The translations under genes were made by a program, and so were the position numbers. Positions 1 through 9,117 of a stretch of DNA of 64,000 bases are shown here, piece after piece. Origin of the DNA: JBJHDF01 sp050486405 (GTDB taxonomy: Bacteria; Pseudomonadota; Gammaproteobacteria; Pseudomonadales; Cellvibrionaceae); the NCBI GenBank assembly GCA_050486405.1, contig JBJHDF010000019.1, positions 17,220 through 81,219 of the forward strand, written 5' to 3'. Each line of letters opens with the position of its first letter. The stretch's first letter is position 1. The notes under the pieces were generated by a model. That model made no database searches. It was not told the DNA's origin and saw only the letters and a program-made list of their open reading frames with translations.

Positions 1-1662
1 CGGCGCCACCGCTGGCCCCTCTGGGGCCTGCTGGGCGCCTGGATACTGGCGTGTCTGGCCCTGGCCGGCCCCACCTGGGAACAGCGCCCCGTGCCGGTGC
101 TGCAGAGCGAACAGGCCCTGGCGCTGTTGCTGGACCTGGGGCCCAGCATGCGCGCCGCGGACGTCAATCCCTCCCGCCTGGTGCGGGCGCGCATGAAAGT
201 CAACGACGCCCTGCGCCAGCGCCAGGAGGGCGTGGCAGCCCTGGTGGCCTACGGCGGAGACGCCCATGTGGTCAGCCCCTTTACCGACGACAGCAACACC
301 ATCGTCAACCTGCTCAACGTGCTGGAACCGGAGCTGATGCCCCTGCCCGGCAGCGCCGCCGACCGGGCGGTGCAGGAAGCGGTAAACCTGTTCCGCAACG
401 CCGGCATTCCCGAAGGAGAGATACTGCTGGTTACCGACGGCGTGAGTGCCGAGGCGCGTCGCGGCATCGAACGCGCCCTGTCCGGCAACCGCTACCGCCT
501 GTCCATCCTCGGTGTGGGCACACCCGAGGGCGCCCCCTTTCCCGGTCAACAGGGTTTTGTGCGCGACAACCAGGGCCAGGTGCTGATCGCCCGGCTGCAG
601 GAGGAACCGCTGCGGGAACTGGCCCGCCGGCACGGCGGGCGCTACCACCGCGTCACCGCCGACAACAGTGATCTGGAATGGCTTACCACCCAGGCTGCTG
701 ACAGGGCGGAAGGTTTTGCCCGCCAGCTTGAGCGGGAGTTCGACCAGTGGCTGGACCGGGGCCACTGGCTGCTGCTGTTGCTGCTGCCGTTGCTGCTCTG
801 GTGTTTCCGCCGGGGCACCCTGGCAGCGCTGCTGTTTGCCCCGCTGTTGCTGCTCGGGCAGGGCCCCGGCGCCCAGGCCAGCCCCTGGCTGACACCCGAT
901 CAGCAGGGCCAGCGCCTGCTGCAGGACAACCCGGAAGCCGCCGCCGATACCTTTGCTCACCCGGAATGGCGGGGCACTGCCCGCTACCGCGCCGGTGACT
1001 ACGCCGGTGCCGTGGAAAGTTTTGCGCAATCGGACAGTGCCCGCGCCCACTACAATCGCGGCAACGCCCTCGCCCGCCTGGGCGAGCTGCAAGCGGCCCT
1101 GGACGCCTACGACCAGGCGCTGGCCCGACAACCCGACCACGAGGACGCCGCCGCCAATCGCCGTCTTATCGAACAGTTAAAGGAACAACAGCAAGAGCAA
1201 CAGGATGGCCAGGGCGACTCGCAACCGCAGCCCGATGATGGCGAGCAGCAGGAGAACGGCGAACCCGGTCAGAATGATCAGACAGAGGGCGATGACAGCC
1301 GGGACGATTCCCGCCGTGACGGCCGCGACGAGGATTTCGATTCAGGCGCGGACGACGATGCGGCGGAGGAAGAACAGTCCGAAGACGATACAGCCGACCA
1401 GGCCGACGCCGCAGACGAACAAATGGAAGATCCCGCCACCGCCGAACAACCCGCTCAACCCGAAGACGGCGACGCGGAGGACGCGCAACCGCAACCCCTG
1501 GCGGTGGATTTCACCGACGAGGAGCGCCAGGAGCTGGAACAGTGGCTGCGGCGCATTCCCGATGACCCGGGCGGCCTGCTGCGGCGCAAGTTCCAGTACG
1601 AACACCAGCAGCGGGCACCGGAGCGCCGGCAGCAACAGTGGCAGGAGCGGTTCCATGAATAA
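1..1662 (+). CDS. BatB/BatC-type VWA-TPR fusion protein (5' end outside window)
   Basis: The frame is open from the first base, so the start lies upstream; the GTG at 91 sits inside the VWA fold and is not the true start. Order seen: a hydrophobic helix (nt 10-70), a von Willebrand factor A domain (nt ~95-690), a Leu-rich membrane segment (nt 760-880), a TPR pair (nt 1030-1170), a Gln/acidic low-complexity stretch (nt 1180-1490) and a conserved tail with RIPDDPGGLLRRKFQY. This is the BatB+BatC fusion common in gammaproteobacteria, working at the inner membrane with a MoxR ATPase and BatA/BatD in the poorly understood aerotolerance operon. The metal-site motif reads DLGPS instead of the usual DxSxS. 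It overlaps the next gene by 8 bases, so they are cotranscribed. Confidence 0.9.
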   Translation, partial: RRHRWPLWGLLGAWILACLALAGPTWEQRPVPVLQSEQALALLLDLGPSMRAADVNPSRLVRARMKVNDALRQRQEGVAALVAYGGDAHVVSPFTDDSNTIVNLLNVLEPELMPLPGSAADRAVQEAVNLFRNAGIPEGEILLVTDGVSAEARRGIERALSGNRYRLSILGVGTPEGAPFPGQQGFVRDNQGQVLIARLQEEPLRELARRHGGRYHRVTADNSDLEWLTTQAADRAEGFARQLEREFDQWLDRGHWLLLLLLPLLLWCFRRGTLAALLFAPLLLLGQGPGAQASPWLTPDQQGQRLLQDNPEAAADTFAHPEWRGTARYRAGDYAGAVESFAQSDSARAHYNRGNALARLGELQAALDAYDQALARQPDHEDAAANRRLIEQLKEQQQEQQDGQGDSQPQPDDGEQQENGEPGQNDQTEGDDSRDDSRRDGRDEDFDSGADDDAAEEEQSEDDTADQADAADEQMEDPATAEQPAQPEDGDAEDAQPQPLAVDFTDEERQELEQWLRRIPDDPGGLLRRKFQYEHQQRAPERRQQQWQERFHE

Positions 1663-3412
1663 CGCGAATCCGGAGAATCACGGTACGGCCATGCAAACCT
1701 CGACAGCACACTTTCGATTCTGGCGCGCAGCCACAATTTTGTTGTTCCTGACCGTTATGACGGCAACCCTGGCGCCCAGGGCACTGGCCAACACCTTCAA
1801 CGCCGCCGTGGATCGCAACACCATTTCCGAGCAGGACACCCTGACCCTGACCCTGCGCTACGCCGGTCAGACCCAGGCTTCACCCGACTTCGACCCGCTG
1901 CTGGATGACTTCGACATTCTCAGTCGCAGCAGCGGTAGCCAGATGCGCGTCATCAACAACCGCATGGAATCCTGGACCGAATGGCGTCTGGTGCTCTACC
2001 CCCGTCGCACCGGCGAATTGCGTATTCCGCCGCTGACACTGGGCAGCGAAACCAGCAACCCGGTCGTGGTGCAGGTGAACCCCGCCAGCCGCGGAGCAAC
2101 TGCACCGGATCGCGATTTTTACGTGGAACTGGAACTTGACGCGGACAATCCCTATATCCAGCAACAGGTACTGATGACCGTGCGTCTCGTCACCCGGGTC
2201 AATATCAGCGGCATCGATATGGGAACCCCGGAGCTGAACAACGCCCTGGTACTGCCCCTGGGCGAAAACCGCTTCCACCGGGAGATCGACAACGTCACCC
2301 ACGGTGTGGTGGAATTTGTCTACGCAATCTACCCCCAACGCAGCGGCGAGTTGACGATTCCGCCCATCACCCTGGATTTGCAGGTGGGTCGGGGACAGCG
2401 GGATTTATGGGGCAACCTCTACGGCGCCCGCAGCAGTCTGCAGCGACTGCGCACCCAGGAAAAAACCCTGCGGGTGCGACCCGTTCCCCGCGACTTTGCC
2501 GGCGACCATTGGCTGCCGGCACACAGCCTGGAGTTGACGGAAAACTGGAGCGGCAGCCTGGACAATCTGTCGGTGGGCGAACCCTTTACCCGCACCGTTA
2601 CCCTGCGCGCCGACGGTCTGACACTGGGGCAACTGCCACCCTTGCCACTGGCCACGCCGGAGGGCGTTACCGGCTACCCGGACCAACCGCAAACGGACGA
2701 ACAGCGCAGCGAATCCGGCAGTCGCAGTGTGCGCATCGAAACCCTGGCCATGGTGGCCAATCGCGACGGACGCATCGAACTGCCAGAGGTTCAGGTGCAT
2801 TGGTGGGACGTAAAAGCCGACGAACCCCGAGTGGCCACCCTGCCCGCGCGCACGCTGCGGGTAGGGGCAGTAGCCGGTGCCCAGGCGGCAACCACCGATC
2901 GCCGCGACGCCCTGCCCCTGCAGACGCAACTGCCCGGCACCGCCCCGGCAACCGCGCACCCCATGGTCTGGTGGTGGCTGGCGGGTTATCCGCTGTTGCT
3001 GGCTGTCCTGTTGTGGCTGGCGGCGGGCTACTGGCGCCAGCGGGCGGAACTCAGGGCCATTGCCGATCTCTACCGGGAAGAACGCAGTGAGCAGCGCCAG
3101 CGCGAGGCACACAACTGGAATTCAATCCGCAAAACCGCCGGAGAAAAAAATCTGCCCGCACTGCGACAGGCACTGATCGGCTGGGGGCAAAATCACCGGG
3201 ACAACGAAAACCTGCGCAGCCTCGACGATCTGGCGCGAAAGACCGACGATGCGGAGCTGCAACAGCAGTTGCGCGCTCTGGACAAGGCGCTCTACGGCAG
3301 CGACAGTACGGGCCTGGATCTGGACGTTTTGCTCAGGAGCGTCGACAAACTGCGTACCCGCAAGCGCAAGGAGGCGCGGGAGCAAAACTCCCTGCAGCCG
3401 CTGTACGGCTAA
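1655..3412 (+). CDS. BatD family protein (oxygen tolerance)
   Basis: About 585 residues. I place the start at ATG 1655, overlapping the stop of the BatB/C gene; ATG 1691 is an in-frame alternative that would give a shorter leader. A hydrophobic signal segment ending near ALAN (about residue 44) precedes a long beta-rich periplasmic region of the BatD type. A single membrane helix follows (nt ~2965-3035, Trp/Leu-rich), then a cytoplasmic alpha-helical tail. BatD belongs to the Bat operon and is thought to form a membrane complex with the VWA proteins; the biochemical role is unproven. The frame is open upstream to 1205, but that part is only a shadow of the upstream acidic region. The gene ends 10 bases before a convergent gene. 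Confidence 0.88.
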   Translation: MNNANPENHGTAMQTSTAHFRFWRAATILLFLTVMTATLAPRALANTFNAAVDRNTISEQDTLTLTLRYAGQTQASPDFDPLLDDFDILSRSSGSQMRVINNRMESWTEWRLVLYPRRTGELRIPPLTLGSETSNPVVVQVNPASRGATAPDRDFYVELELDADNPYIQQQVLMTVRLVTRVNISGIDMGTPELNNALVLPLGENRFHREIDNVTHGVVEFVYAIYPQRSGELTIPPITLDLQVGRGQRDLWGNLYGARSSLQRLRTQEKTLRVRPVPRDFAGDHWLPAHSLELTENWSGSLDNLSVGEPFTRTVTLRADGLTLGQLPPLPLATPEGVTGYPDQPQTDEQRSESGSRSVRIETLAMVANRDGRIELPEVQVHWWDVKADEPRVATLPARTLRVGAVAGAQAATTDRRDALPLQTQLPGTAPATAHPMVWWWLAGYPLLLAVLLWLAAGYWRQRAELRAIADLYREERSEQRQREAHNWNSIRKTAGEKNLPALRQALIGWGQNHRDNENLRSLDDLARKTDDAELQQQLRALDKALYGSDSTGLDLDVLLRSVDKLRTRKRKEAREQNSLQPLYG

Positions 3413-3422
3413 GAGTAAGTGG

Positions 3423-3908
3423 TCAGAACCGATAACCAACATTGAACCAGGTACCGGTGCGCCAGCCACCACTGAAGGTGGTGTCGCCCTCGTGCACCTT
3501 GCCGGCCCCAGCGCTGCCGCCCAGCACCCAACCGCGACGAGCGAAACCGCCAAAGTGGAATTGATAGTGCAGTACCGGCCCCACCACATTCCGGGCTTCC
3601 TGCCGATCCTCAAAGATATAGGTTCTGGTGAGCACACCCAGTGTGCTCAGACTCAGACCAAGGGAATGCCTTGAGTCCATAATTTGGTGATCAAAACCTA
3701 CTCCGAAACCCGGGCGGGCACCATGCTCTGTGCTGTAATACATCAAGCCCAGGCTACCGTAGATGCTGATACTATCCCGCGTAACGCTGTATTTACCACC
3801 CAGCCCACCGTAGGGCATACCCAACCCCAACGACAGGTTTTGATGAATTTCAGCGCGGGCTGGAAGCGCACACAACAACAAAAGAGCGAATACCATTCGA
3901 CCTTGCAT
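3423..3908 (-). CDS. small outer-membrane beta-barrel-like protein, unknown function
   Basis: 161 residues with a clear signal peptide (hydrophobic core then Ala-rich cleavage near PARAE). The mature part alternates polar and aromatic residues, is rich in Gly, and ends in an aromatic Phe (VGYRF), the usual C-terminal signature for Bam-assembled outer-membrane barrels. The length would fit an eight-stranded barrel. No specific family recognised. It is convergent with BatD and lies about 35 bases downstream of the DUF6586 gene, in the same direction, so it may be at the end of the topA transcript. Localisation is inferred from the signal peptide and C-terminus only. Confidence 0.7.
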   Translation of the reverse strand: MQGRMVFALLLLCALPARAEIHQNLSLGLGMPYGGLGGKYSVTRDSISIYGSLGLMYYSTEHGARPGFGVGFDHQIMDSRHSLGLSLSTLGVLTRTYIFEDRQEARNVVGPVLHYQFHFGGFARRGWVLGGSAGAGKVHEGDTTFSGGWRTGTWFNVGYRF

Positions 3909-3942
3909 AAACTACTCCTTTTCCCATACCAATAAAACCGAG

Positions 3943-4458
3943 CTAATATTCAACACTACTTTCCCGCTGCCGGGCGATCAATTGATTGAATTCCGTGTAC
4001 CATTCCCGCAACCGTCCAGCAGTAATCACCGGATCCGATGCAACGGGCTTGTCCAGATCCACCAGCGCGATACGCCCGACGCTGGCGGGCGAGGGCTCGC
4101 CGGGCAACTGCCAACAGGCCTGATAGCAACCCTGCAGTTGCGCCAGCCAGGAATTGCTGTCGCGGCTGAGATTTTTCAGCTCGGTGGCTTCGTTGGGGGT
4201 TTTGCCCAGGGCGGCCAGCGCGGACAAAAGATCGTCCTCGCTGTTGATGGATGCCACGGCGGGCACCATATAGCCTTCCGCCAGTTCACGCAAATAGTGG
4301 CGATAGGCGCACAGCAGATGGAAGGCTGTGGCGTCGAGCAGTGCCTGCGCATCGAGACGCTGCCGGGCATTGCCCGGCTCACCCAGGACGTCGACCGCCG
4401 CCATCAGCGAACGGGCGTAAGCCAGTTTCTGGTTGACCAGGGAAATGCTGTTGGGCAT
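3943..4458 (-). CDS. DUF6586-like protein next to topA
   Basis: 171 residues, mostly alpha-helical, no signal peptide or membrane segment. The sequence (helical N-terminus with LAYARSLM, then LLCAYRHYLRELAEGY) resembles the uncharacterised family that sits beside topA in Pseudomonas and relatives, which I recall as DUF6586. It lies 15 bases downstream of the topA stop and is very likely cotranscribed with it. Function unknown; a cytoplasmic accessory role is all the context allows. The family assignment is from memory of the neighbourhood and should be treated as moderate. Confidence 0.72.
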   Translation of the reverse strand: MPNSISLVNQKLAYARSLMAAVDVLGEPGNARQRLDAQALLDATAFHLLCAYRHYLRELAEGYMVPAVASINSEDDLLSALAALGKTPNEATELKNLSRDSNSWLAQLQGCYQACWQLPGEPSPASVGRIALVDLDKPVASDPVITAGRLREWYTEFNQLIARQRESSVEY

Positions 4459-4473
4459 GGTAGTTTCTCCAGT

Positions 4474-7092
4474 CTAGCTGGCCACCCACTTGCCCTGCCT
4501 GTAAAACGCCTTCCAGCCCGTAGCCTTGCCGTCGACTTCCGACTGCACATACTGCTCCTTGGTCTTGCGGCTGTAGCGCACCAGGGTCTTGTTGCCGTCC
4601 GGGTCCTGAGTGGGTGCGGAAAACAGAAAGCTGTACTTGGGGTCTATCTCGTTTTTGTGCGGCAGCAGTTCTTCCACCAGCGGCGCCCGGGTTTCGCGAT
4701 TTTTCGGAAACTGACTGGCGGCGAGAAACAGGCCCGAAGCACCATCGCGCAACACATAGTGATCGTCCACCTTCTGGCAGCGCAGTTCCGGCATGGGCAC
4801 CGGGTCCATTTTTGGCGGTGCCGCCTCGCCGCTTTTCAACAGTTTGCGGGTGTTTTTGCACTCGGTGTTGGTGCAACCGAAGTACTTGCCGAAACGGCCG
4901 GTCTTCAGCTGCATTTCGCTGCCGCACTTGTCGCACTCCAGGGTAGGTCCCTCGTACCCCTTGAGCTTGAAACTGCCCTCTTCGATTTCATAGCCGGGAC
5001 AGTCCGGGTTGTTGCCACAGATGTGCAGTTTGCGTTTTTCGTCCAGCAGGTAGCTGTCCATGGCGGTGTTGCAGAGTTTGCAGCGGCGCTTGGCGCGCAG
5101 CTGACGGCTTTCGGCCTCTTCATCGGCCTCGGCGTCCACGGCTTCGTCGCCGGGCACCAGATTCATGGTGTTCTTGCAGCGCTCCTTGGGCGGCAGGGCG
5201 TAACCGGAGCAGCCGAGAAACACACCTGTGCTGCCGGTGCGAATCTGCATGGGTCGACCGCACTTGTCGCAGCTGACCTCGGTGTTGGTGGGATCGTTGG
5301 CGCGCATGCCGCCTTTCTGGCTGCGGGCCTTTTCCAGTTTCCTGACAAAATCGGCGTAGAACTCGTCGAGCAGTTGCCGCCAGTTTTTGCCACCTTCGGC
5401 CACAGTGTCCAGCGCCTGCTCCATATTGGCGGTAAAACCGTAGTCCATCAGATCATCAAAACTTTCCACCAGTCGCTCAGTGACGATATCGCCCATTTTT
5501 TCCGCGTAGAAGCGCTTGTTTTCCAGGCGCACATAACCGCGGTCCTGAATGGTGGAAATGATGGATGCGTAGGTAGAGGGACGACCAATACCGCGTTTTT
5601 CCAGCTCCTTGACCAGCGCCGCTTCGCTGTAGCGGGCCGGCGGCTTGGTGAAGTGCTGCGCCGGATCCAGTTTGATCAGCGGCAGGACTTCGTCCACCTT
5701 GATATCCGGCAATACCCGGTCTTCGTCTTTCTTTGCCGGTTGCGGCAACACCTTCATAAAACCGTCGAAGCGAATCACGCGGCCGCGGGTGCGCAGTTCA
5801 AAATCACCGGCCTCCACCACTATGGAGGTACTGGTAAATTCCGCCGGACTCATCTGGCAGGCCACAAACTGTTGCCAGATAAGCGTATACAGACGCTCGG
5901 CGTCGCGCTCCATGCCCTTGAGGTGATTGGGCTTGACCGCCACGTCAGAGGGACGGATGGCCTCGTGCGCTTCCTGGGCGCCTTCCTTGCTGGAATAGAC
6001 CACCGGCTGTTTGGGCAGATAGCGTTTGCCGTAGGCCTGCTCGATGTGATCGCGCACGCTGGCCACCGCTTCCTGACTCAGGTTGGTGGAGTCGGTACGC
6101 ATGTAAGTGATGTAACCCGCCTCGTACAGACGCTGAGCCATCATCATGGTTTTCTTCACACCAAAACCCAGGCGCGTACTGGCGGCCTGTTGCAGGGTAG
6201 AGGTGATAAAGGGCGCCGGCGGTTTAGAGTTGGTGGGTTTGTCCTCGCGACTGACCACCTGGTAGTTGGCGTCCTGCAGCGCCTTGACCGCGGCCATGGC
6301 CTCGGCTTCGTTCACCGGGCGGAAATTGTTGCCGCCCTGCTTTTTTACGTCGAAGCGTACTTCCTCGCCCTGACGGGCCTTGAGGTCGGCGCCGATGGTC
6401 CAGTACTCCTCCGGCACAAAGGCGCGGATTTCCCGCTCCCGCTCCACCACCAGGCGCACCGCCACCGACTGCACGCGACCGGCGGAGAGACCGCGGGCAA
6501 TTTTTTCCCACAGCAGCGGCGACACCATGTAACCCACCACCCGGTCGAGAAAGCGCCGGGCCTGTTGGGCATTGACGCGGTTTTCGTCGATGCCGCCGGG
6601 ATTTTTGAAGGCGTTCTGGATGGCGGTTTTGGTAATCTCGTTGAACACCACGCGGCGATAGCGCTGCTCGTCGCCACCGATGGCCTCGCGCAGATGCCAG
6701 GCAATGGCCTCCCCTTCGCGATCCAGGTCCGTCGCCAGGTAAACCGTATCGGCCCGGGCCGCCAGTTTGCGCAGTTCGTCCACCACCTTTTCCTTGCCCG
6801 GCAGAATTTCGTACTGGGCCTGCCAGCCGTTGTCCGGGTCTATGCCCATGCGGTTGATCAGTTGCTCGCGGCCTTTCTTTTCCTTGTGTTTGGCCTTGGC
6901 CTCCGGCGACATCTTGCGGGTCAGCGCCGCCTGGCGGGCGCGCTCCTTGGGGTCCACCGGTTTGCTGCCACCGCTGGTGGGCAGATCGCGAATATGGCCG
7001 ACGCTGGACTTGACCACAAAGTCGTTGCCCAGGTACTTGTTGATGGTTTTCGCTTTGGCCGGCGACTCGACGATGACCAGGGATTTGCCCAT
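4474..7092 (-). CDS. topA: DNA topoisomerase I
   Basis: 872 residues, the normal length for bacterial type IA topoisomerase I, which relaxes negative supercoils. The N-terminal TOPRIM domain begins SLVIVESPAKAKTI and carries the acidic DLDREGEAIAWHL motif. The active-site tyrosine lies in YITYMRTDSTN near residue 330. Three C-terminal zinc-ribbon modules with CxxC pairs follow (nt ~5290-5130, ~5090-4990 and ~4940-4840), then a short basic tail. The ATG at 7092 is preceded by a strong promoter at 7159-7187. The downstream DUF6586 gene probably shares the transcript. Confidence 0.97.
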   Translation of the reverse strand: MGKSLVIVESPAKAKTINKYLGNDFVVKSSVGHIRDLPTSGGSKPVDPKERARQAALTRKMSPEAKAKHKEKKGREQLINRMGIDPDNGWQAQYEILPGKEKVVDELRKLAARADTVYLATDLDREGEAIAWHLREAIGGDEQRYRRVVFNEITKTAIQNAFKNPGGIDENRVNAQQARRFLDRVVGYMVSPLLWEKIARGLSAGRVQSVAVRLVVEREREIRAFVPEEYWTIGADLKARQGEEVRFDVKKQGGNNFRPVNEAEAMAAVKALQDANYQVVSREDKPTNSKPPAPFITSTLQQAASTRLGFGVKKTMMMAQRLYEAGYITYMRTDSTNLSQEAVASVRDHIEQAYGKRYLPKQPVVYSSKEGAQEAHEAIRPSDVAVKPNHLKGMERDAERLYTLIWQQFVACQMSPAEFTSTSIVVEAGDFELRTRGRVIRFDGFMKVLPQPAKKDEDRVLPDIKVDEVLPLIKLDPAQHFTKPPARYSEAALVKELEKRGIGRPSTYASIISTIQDRGYVRLENKRFYAEKMGDIVTERLVESFDDLMDYGFTANMEQALDTVAEGGKNWRQLLDEFYADFVRKLEKARSQKGGMRANDPTNTEVSCDKCGRPMQIRTGSTGVFLGCSGYALPPKERCKNTMNLVPGDEAVDAEADEEAESRQLRAKRRCKLCNTAMDSYLLDEKRKLHICGNNPDCPGYEIEEGSFKLKGYEGPTLECDKCGSEMQLKTGRFGKYFGCTNTECKNTRKLLKSGEAAPPKMDPVPMPELRCQKVDDHYVLRDGASGLFLAASQFPKNRETRAPLVEELLPHKNEIDPKYSFLFSAPTQDPDGNKTLVRYSRKTKEQYVQSEVDGKATGWKAFYRQGKWVAS

Positions 7093-7408
7093 AGCGTTGA
7101 CTGCTTCCGTTTCCGGTGAGTGGAGCCCCGGCCCGTTTCCCGGGGGTCAAGGTGCGCATATATAAGGGGTCAAAACCGCAGGGTCAAGCTATTGCTGCGC
7201 CTGCACCACCTCGCAAACGGTTGACAGGGGCAGCGCACAGCGGCTTCAATCAAGCTGGGATCAACATGAAGTTTCAATCCTATCTATCTGTTTTTTATAG
7301 AATTGTCGGTATGGCACACTAAAGATTGTGGCGTCCCGGCCGACACCGTGAAACGGGACTGGAAAAAATTTCCCCTCCAGACCACCTTTGGGGTACCCGG
7401 GAGACATC
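7093..7408. other. divergent intergenic region upstream of topA and the 7409 gene
   Basis: 316 bases with no supportable gene. It holds the topA promoter (7159-7187, minus strand). The half nearer 7409 contains an A+T-rich patch (nt ~7270-7310) that probably contains the plus-strand promoter, but I could not assign clean -35/-10 boxes. A short reading frame at 7116-7322 has no family resemblance and was not called. Confidence 0.6.
7159..7187 (-). promoter_or_regulatory. sigma-70 promoter for topA
   Basis: On the minus strand, TTGACC (7182-7187) and TATATA (7159-7164) are separated by exactly 17 bases, close to the sigma-70 consensus and correctly placed about 65 bases before the topA start codon. 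Seen directly; transcription start inferred. Confidence 0.65.
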
Positions 7409-8104
7409 ATGAACGCCCTGTTGCTGCTGACGCTGCTCGCCCTGGCCGCTCTGGTTCTGGTGGCGGTGGCCAACAACGCCCAGCTCAGCCGGCGTCGCCA
7501 GCGCCTGGCCCTGGGACAGGCCTGGCAACGGATCACCGCCCTGGAAAAGGTACTGGAGTGCCTGGAGCAGACCCTGGGCAATCCGGTGCCGGCCCGTGAG
7601 GTCAACGAGGAAATCATCTTTCAGTTACAGAAGATTCCGGAAACTCCGGGCAACAGCAAAAGCCTGCGCGGCGCCCTGCAGCAGGCTCGGGAAAGGGGTG
7701 TAGAACTGAGAAATTCCAGCGTGCATCTGCAGCGGGTCAACTACCTGCGCGACAACGACAATGACGTGTCACGGACGCAAGCCTTGCTGAAGCTGGCGGC
7801 CCAGGTGCTGCGCACCCGGCACCAGCGCAACCAGCTCAGTGCCGAAGCACTGGACAAGGCGCTGCAGGATCTGGACTGGGCCCTGCTGATGGTGTCCAGC
7901 CTGTCTCTGGTCAGTCGTGGCCAGCGCGCCCAGTCCCGGGGCAACCTGCTCTCCGCCAAGTCGTTTTACCGCCGCGCCCACGAACTGGTGCAGCGCAGCC
8001 GCCACCCGGAACCCAGGCGGGACACGCTGCTGCGGGAACTGGAGGAACTGCTCAATGACAAGCGCGCCGCTCTGAGTCCGAACCTGATGCCACCGCAAAA
8101 TTAA
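7409..8104 (+). CDS. membrane-anchored helical protein, unknown function
   Basis: 231 residues from ATG 7409, chosen because GGGAG lies 7 bases upstream; an in-frame earlier start at 7388 lacks this. The N-terminus is a single hydrophobic helix (about residues 2-22, Leu/Ala/Val), followed by a long, charged, alpha-helical cytoplasmic region with Arg/Gln/Leu heptad-like spacing. No catalytic motif or named family recognised; the helical bundle pattern after residue 100 vaguely resembles TPR-like scaffolds. It is convergent with the next gene, and the two stop codons overlap in the tetranucleotide TTAA. Confidence 0.72.
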   Translation: MNALLLLTLLALAALVLVAVANNAQLSRRRQRLALGQAWQRITALEKVLECLEQTLGNPVPAREVNEEIIFQLQKIPETPGNSKSLRGALQQARERGVELRNSSVHLQRVNYLRDNDNDVSRTQALLKLAAQVLRTRHQRNQLSAEALDKALQDLDWALLMVSSLSLVSRGQRAQSRGNLLSAKSFYRRAHELVQRSRHPEPRRDTLLRELEELLNDKRAALSPNLMPPQN

Positions 8105-8592
8105 GCGGCGTTTTGGCCGGCCAGGGCCAGCAGGCACTGGTCTATCCGGGCCAACACTTCGTCTCCCCCGCGCTCGTTCCAGTAAACGTAGTGACCGCGC
8201 ACCCCGGCACCCACTCCGGATACCGAGTCGGGCAGTTTCGGCAGCAGTTCGCCGAGCAGGTGCTGAACATCGTCTGGCGCCCGGGGGCCACGCCAGCACC
8301 AATGGCCGAGAAAGTGGGATGGGTGTTCGTAGGCGGCGCGCAACAACAGCCAGTGGTGGCTGTCCCCCTTGCGTCGGCCGGGCCGGCAATACACGGGGGT
8401 TGGTACGGGTTCCTCTGTGTCCGTGGCCAGGCGGGGCGGCGCTTCCAGGGTCAGGCGCAAACCCCGGCTGGCGGCCGCCTGACGCAGCGCGGCCCGGTAG
8501 CGATCCCGGGGCAAGGGCTGCACCAGCAGCAGCGGGCCAGTCACCAGCGCTATCGCCAGTACCACGACCAGTACCATCAGCCAGTTGTCCAT
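8101..8592 (-). CDS. single-pass membrane protein, unknown function
   Basis: 163 residues. The first 25 residues form one strongly hydrophobic helix (LMVLVVVLAIALVTGPLLLV); the remainder is a soluble domain with conserved-looking WCWRG and YVYWN segments and several Cys/His residues. No family recognised. The gene is divergent from the universal stress gene (53-base gap) and convergent with the 7409 gene, sharing the TTAA stop overlap. Its stop is at 8101-8103. Confidence 0.68.
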   Translation of the reverse strand: MDNWLMVLVVVLAIALVTGPLLLVQPLPRDRYRAALRQAAASRGLRLTLEAPPRLATDTEEPVPTPVYCRPGRRKGDSHHWLLLRAAYEHPSHFLGHWCWRGPRAPDDVQHLLGELLPKLPDSVSGVGAGVRGHYVYWNERGGDEVLARIDQCLLALAGQNAA

Positions 8593-8644
8593 AGTATCTT
8601 TGCCCTTGTAGTATTATGAACTCACCATAATTGCAGGCGCTGCT

Positions 8645-9091
8645 ATGCCACTCTACCAACATATTCTTGTCGGCCTGGACCTCTCCGAGGAATCACCCCA
8701 GGTTATTGCCAAGGCGGCAGGGCTGGCCCAGGCCTGCGACGCCAGATTGAGCCTCGCCCATGTGATCGAGCCCCTGACTTTTGCCTACGGCGGTGACATG
8801 CCCGTGGACCTGTCCGAGGTGCAGGAACAACTGCAACTCAAGGCGGAACAGGAACTGCGCCGGCTGGCGGGGCTGGTGGACTATCCCGTGCAGCAACAGC
8901 ATGTACTGGTGGGCCAACCGGCGACCGAGCTGCAGTACCTGTCCAAGGAACTGGAAGCCGACCTGATTATCGTCGGCAGCCACGGTCGCAAGGGTTTTGC
9001 CCTGCTGTTGGGCTCCACTTCCAACAGCGTTCTGCACGGCGCCATTTGCGATGTGCTGGCGGTGCGTGTCTCGGGATCAGAAGGCAGCTAG
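8645..9091 (+). CDS. universal stress protein (UspA family, nucleotide-binding type)
   Basis: 148 residues, the usual size for a single-domain Usp. The start ILVGLDLSEES is the family's first strand with its Asp. The C-terminal GSHGRKGFALLLGSTSNSVL fits G-x2-G-x9-G(S/T), the phosphate-binding loop of ATP-binding Usp members. These are soluble cytoplasmic stress and survival proteins whose exact biochemical output is generally unknown. Monocistronic by layout: a divergent gene upstream and a large hairpin repeat downstream. Confidence 0.92.
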   Translation: MPLYQHILVGLDLSEESPQVIAKAAGLAQACDARLSLAHVIEPLTFAYGGDMPVDLSEVQEQLQLKAEQELRRLAGLVDYPVQQQHVLVGQPATELQYLSKELEADLIIVGSHGRKGFALLLGSTSNSVLHGAICDVLAVRVSGSEGS

Positions 9092-9117
9092 GCGATCGCG
9101 TTTCGGTGCCAGCGGCG

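Noticed and set aside
1205..1654. Upstream extension of the BatD frame
   Set aside because: It is the shifted reading of the acidic region of the BatB/BatC gene, rich in Arg/Thr/Met, with no BatD similarity.
3982..7119. Very long plus-strand frame (over 1000 residues) opposite topA
   Set aside because: It mirrors the topA coding strand in a GC-rich gene; long antisense frames are expected there and its residues are His/Gly/Leu-rich without domains.
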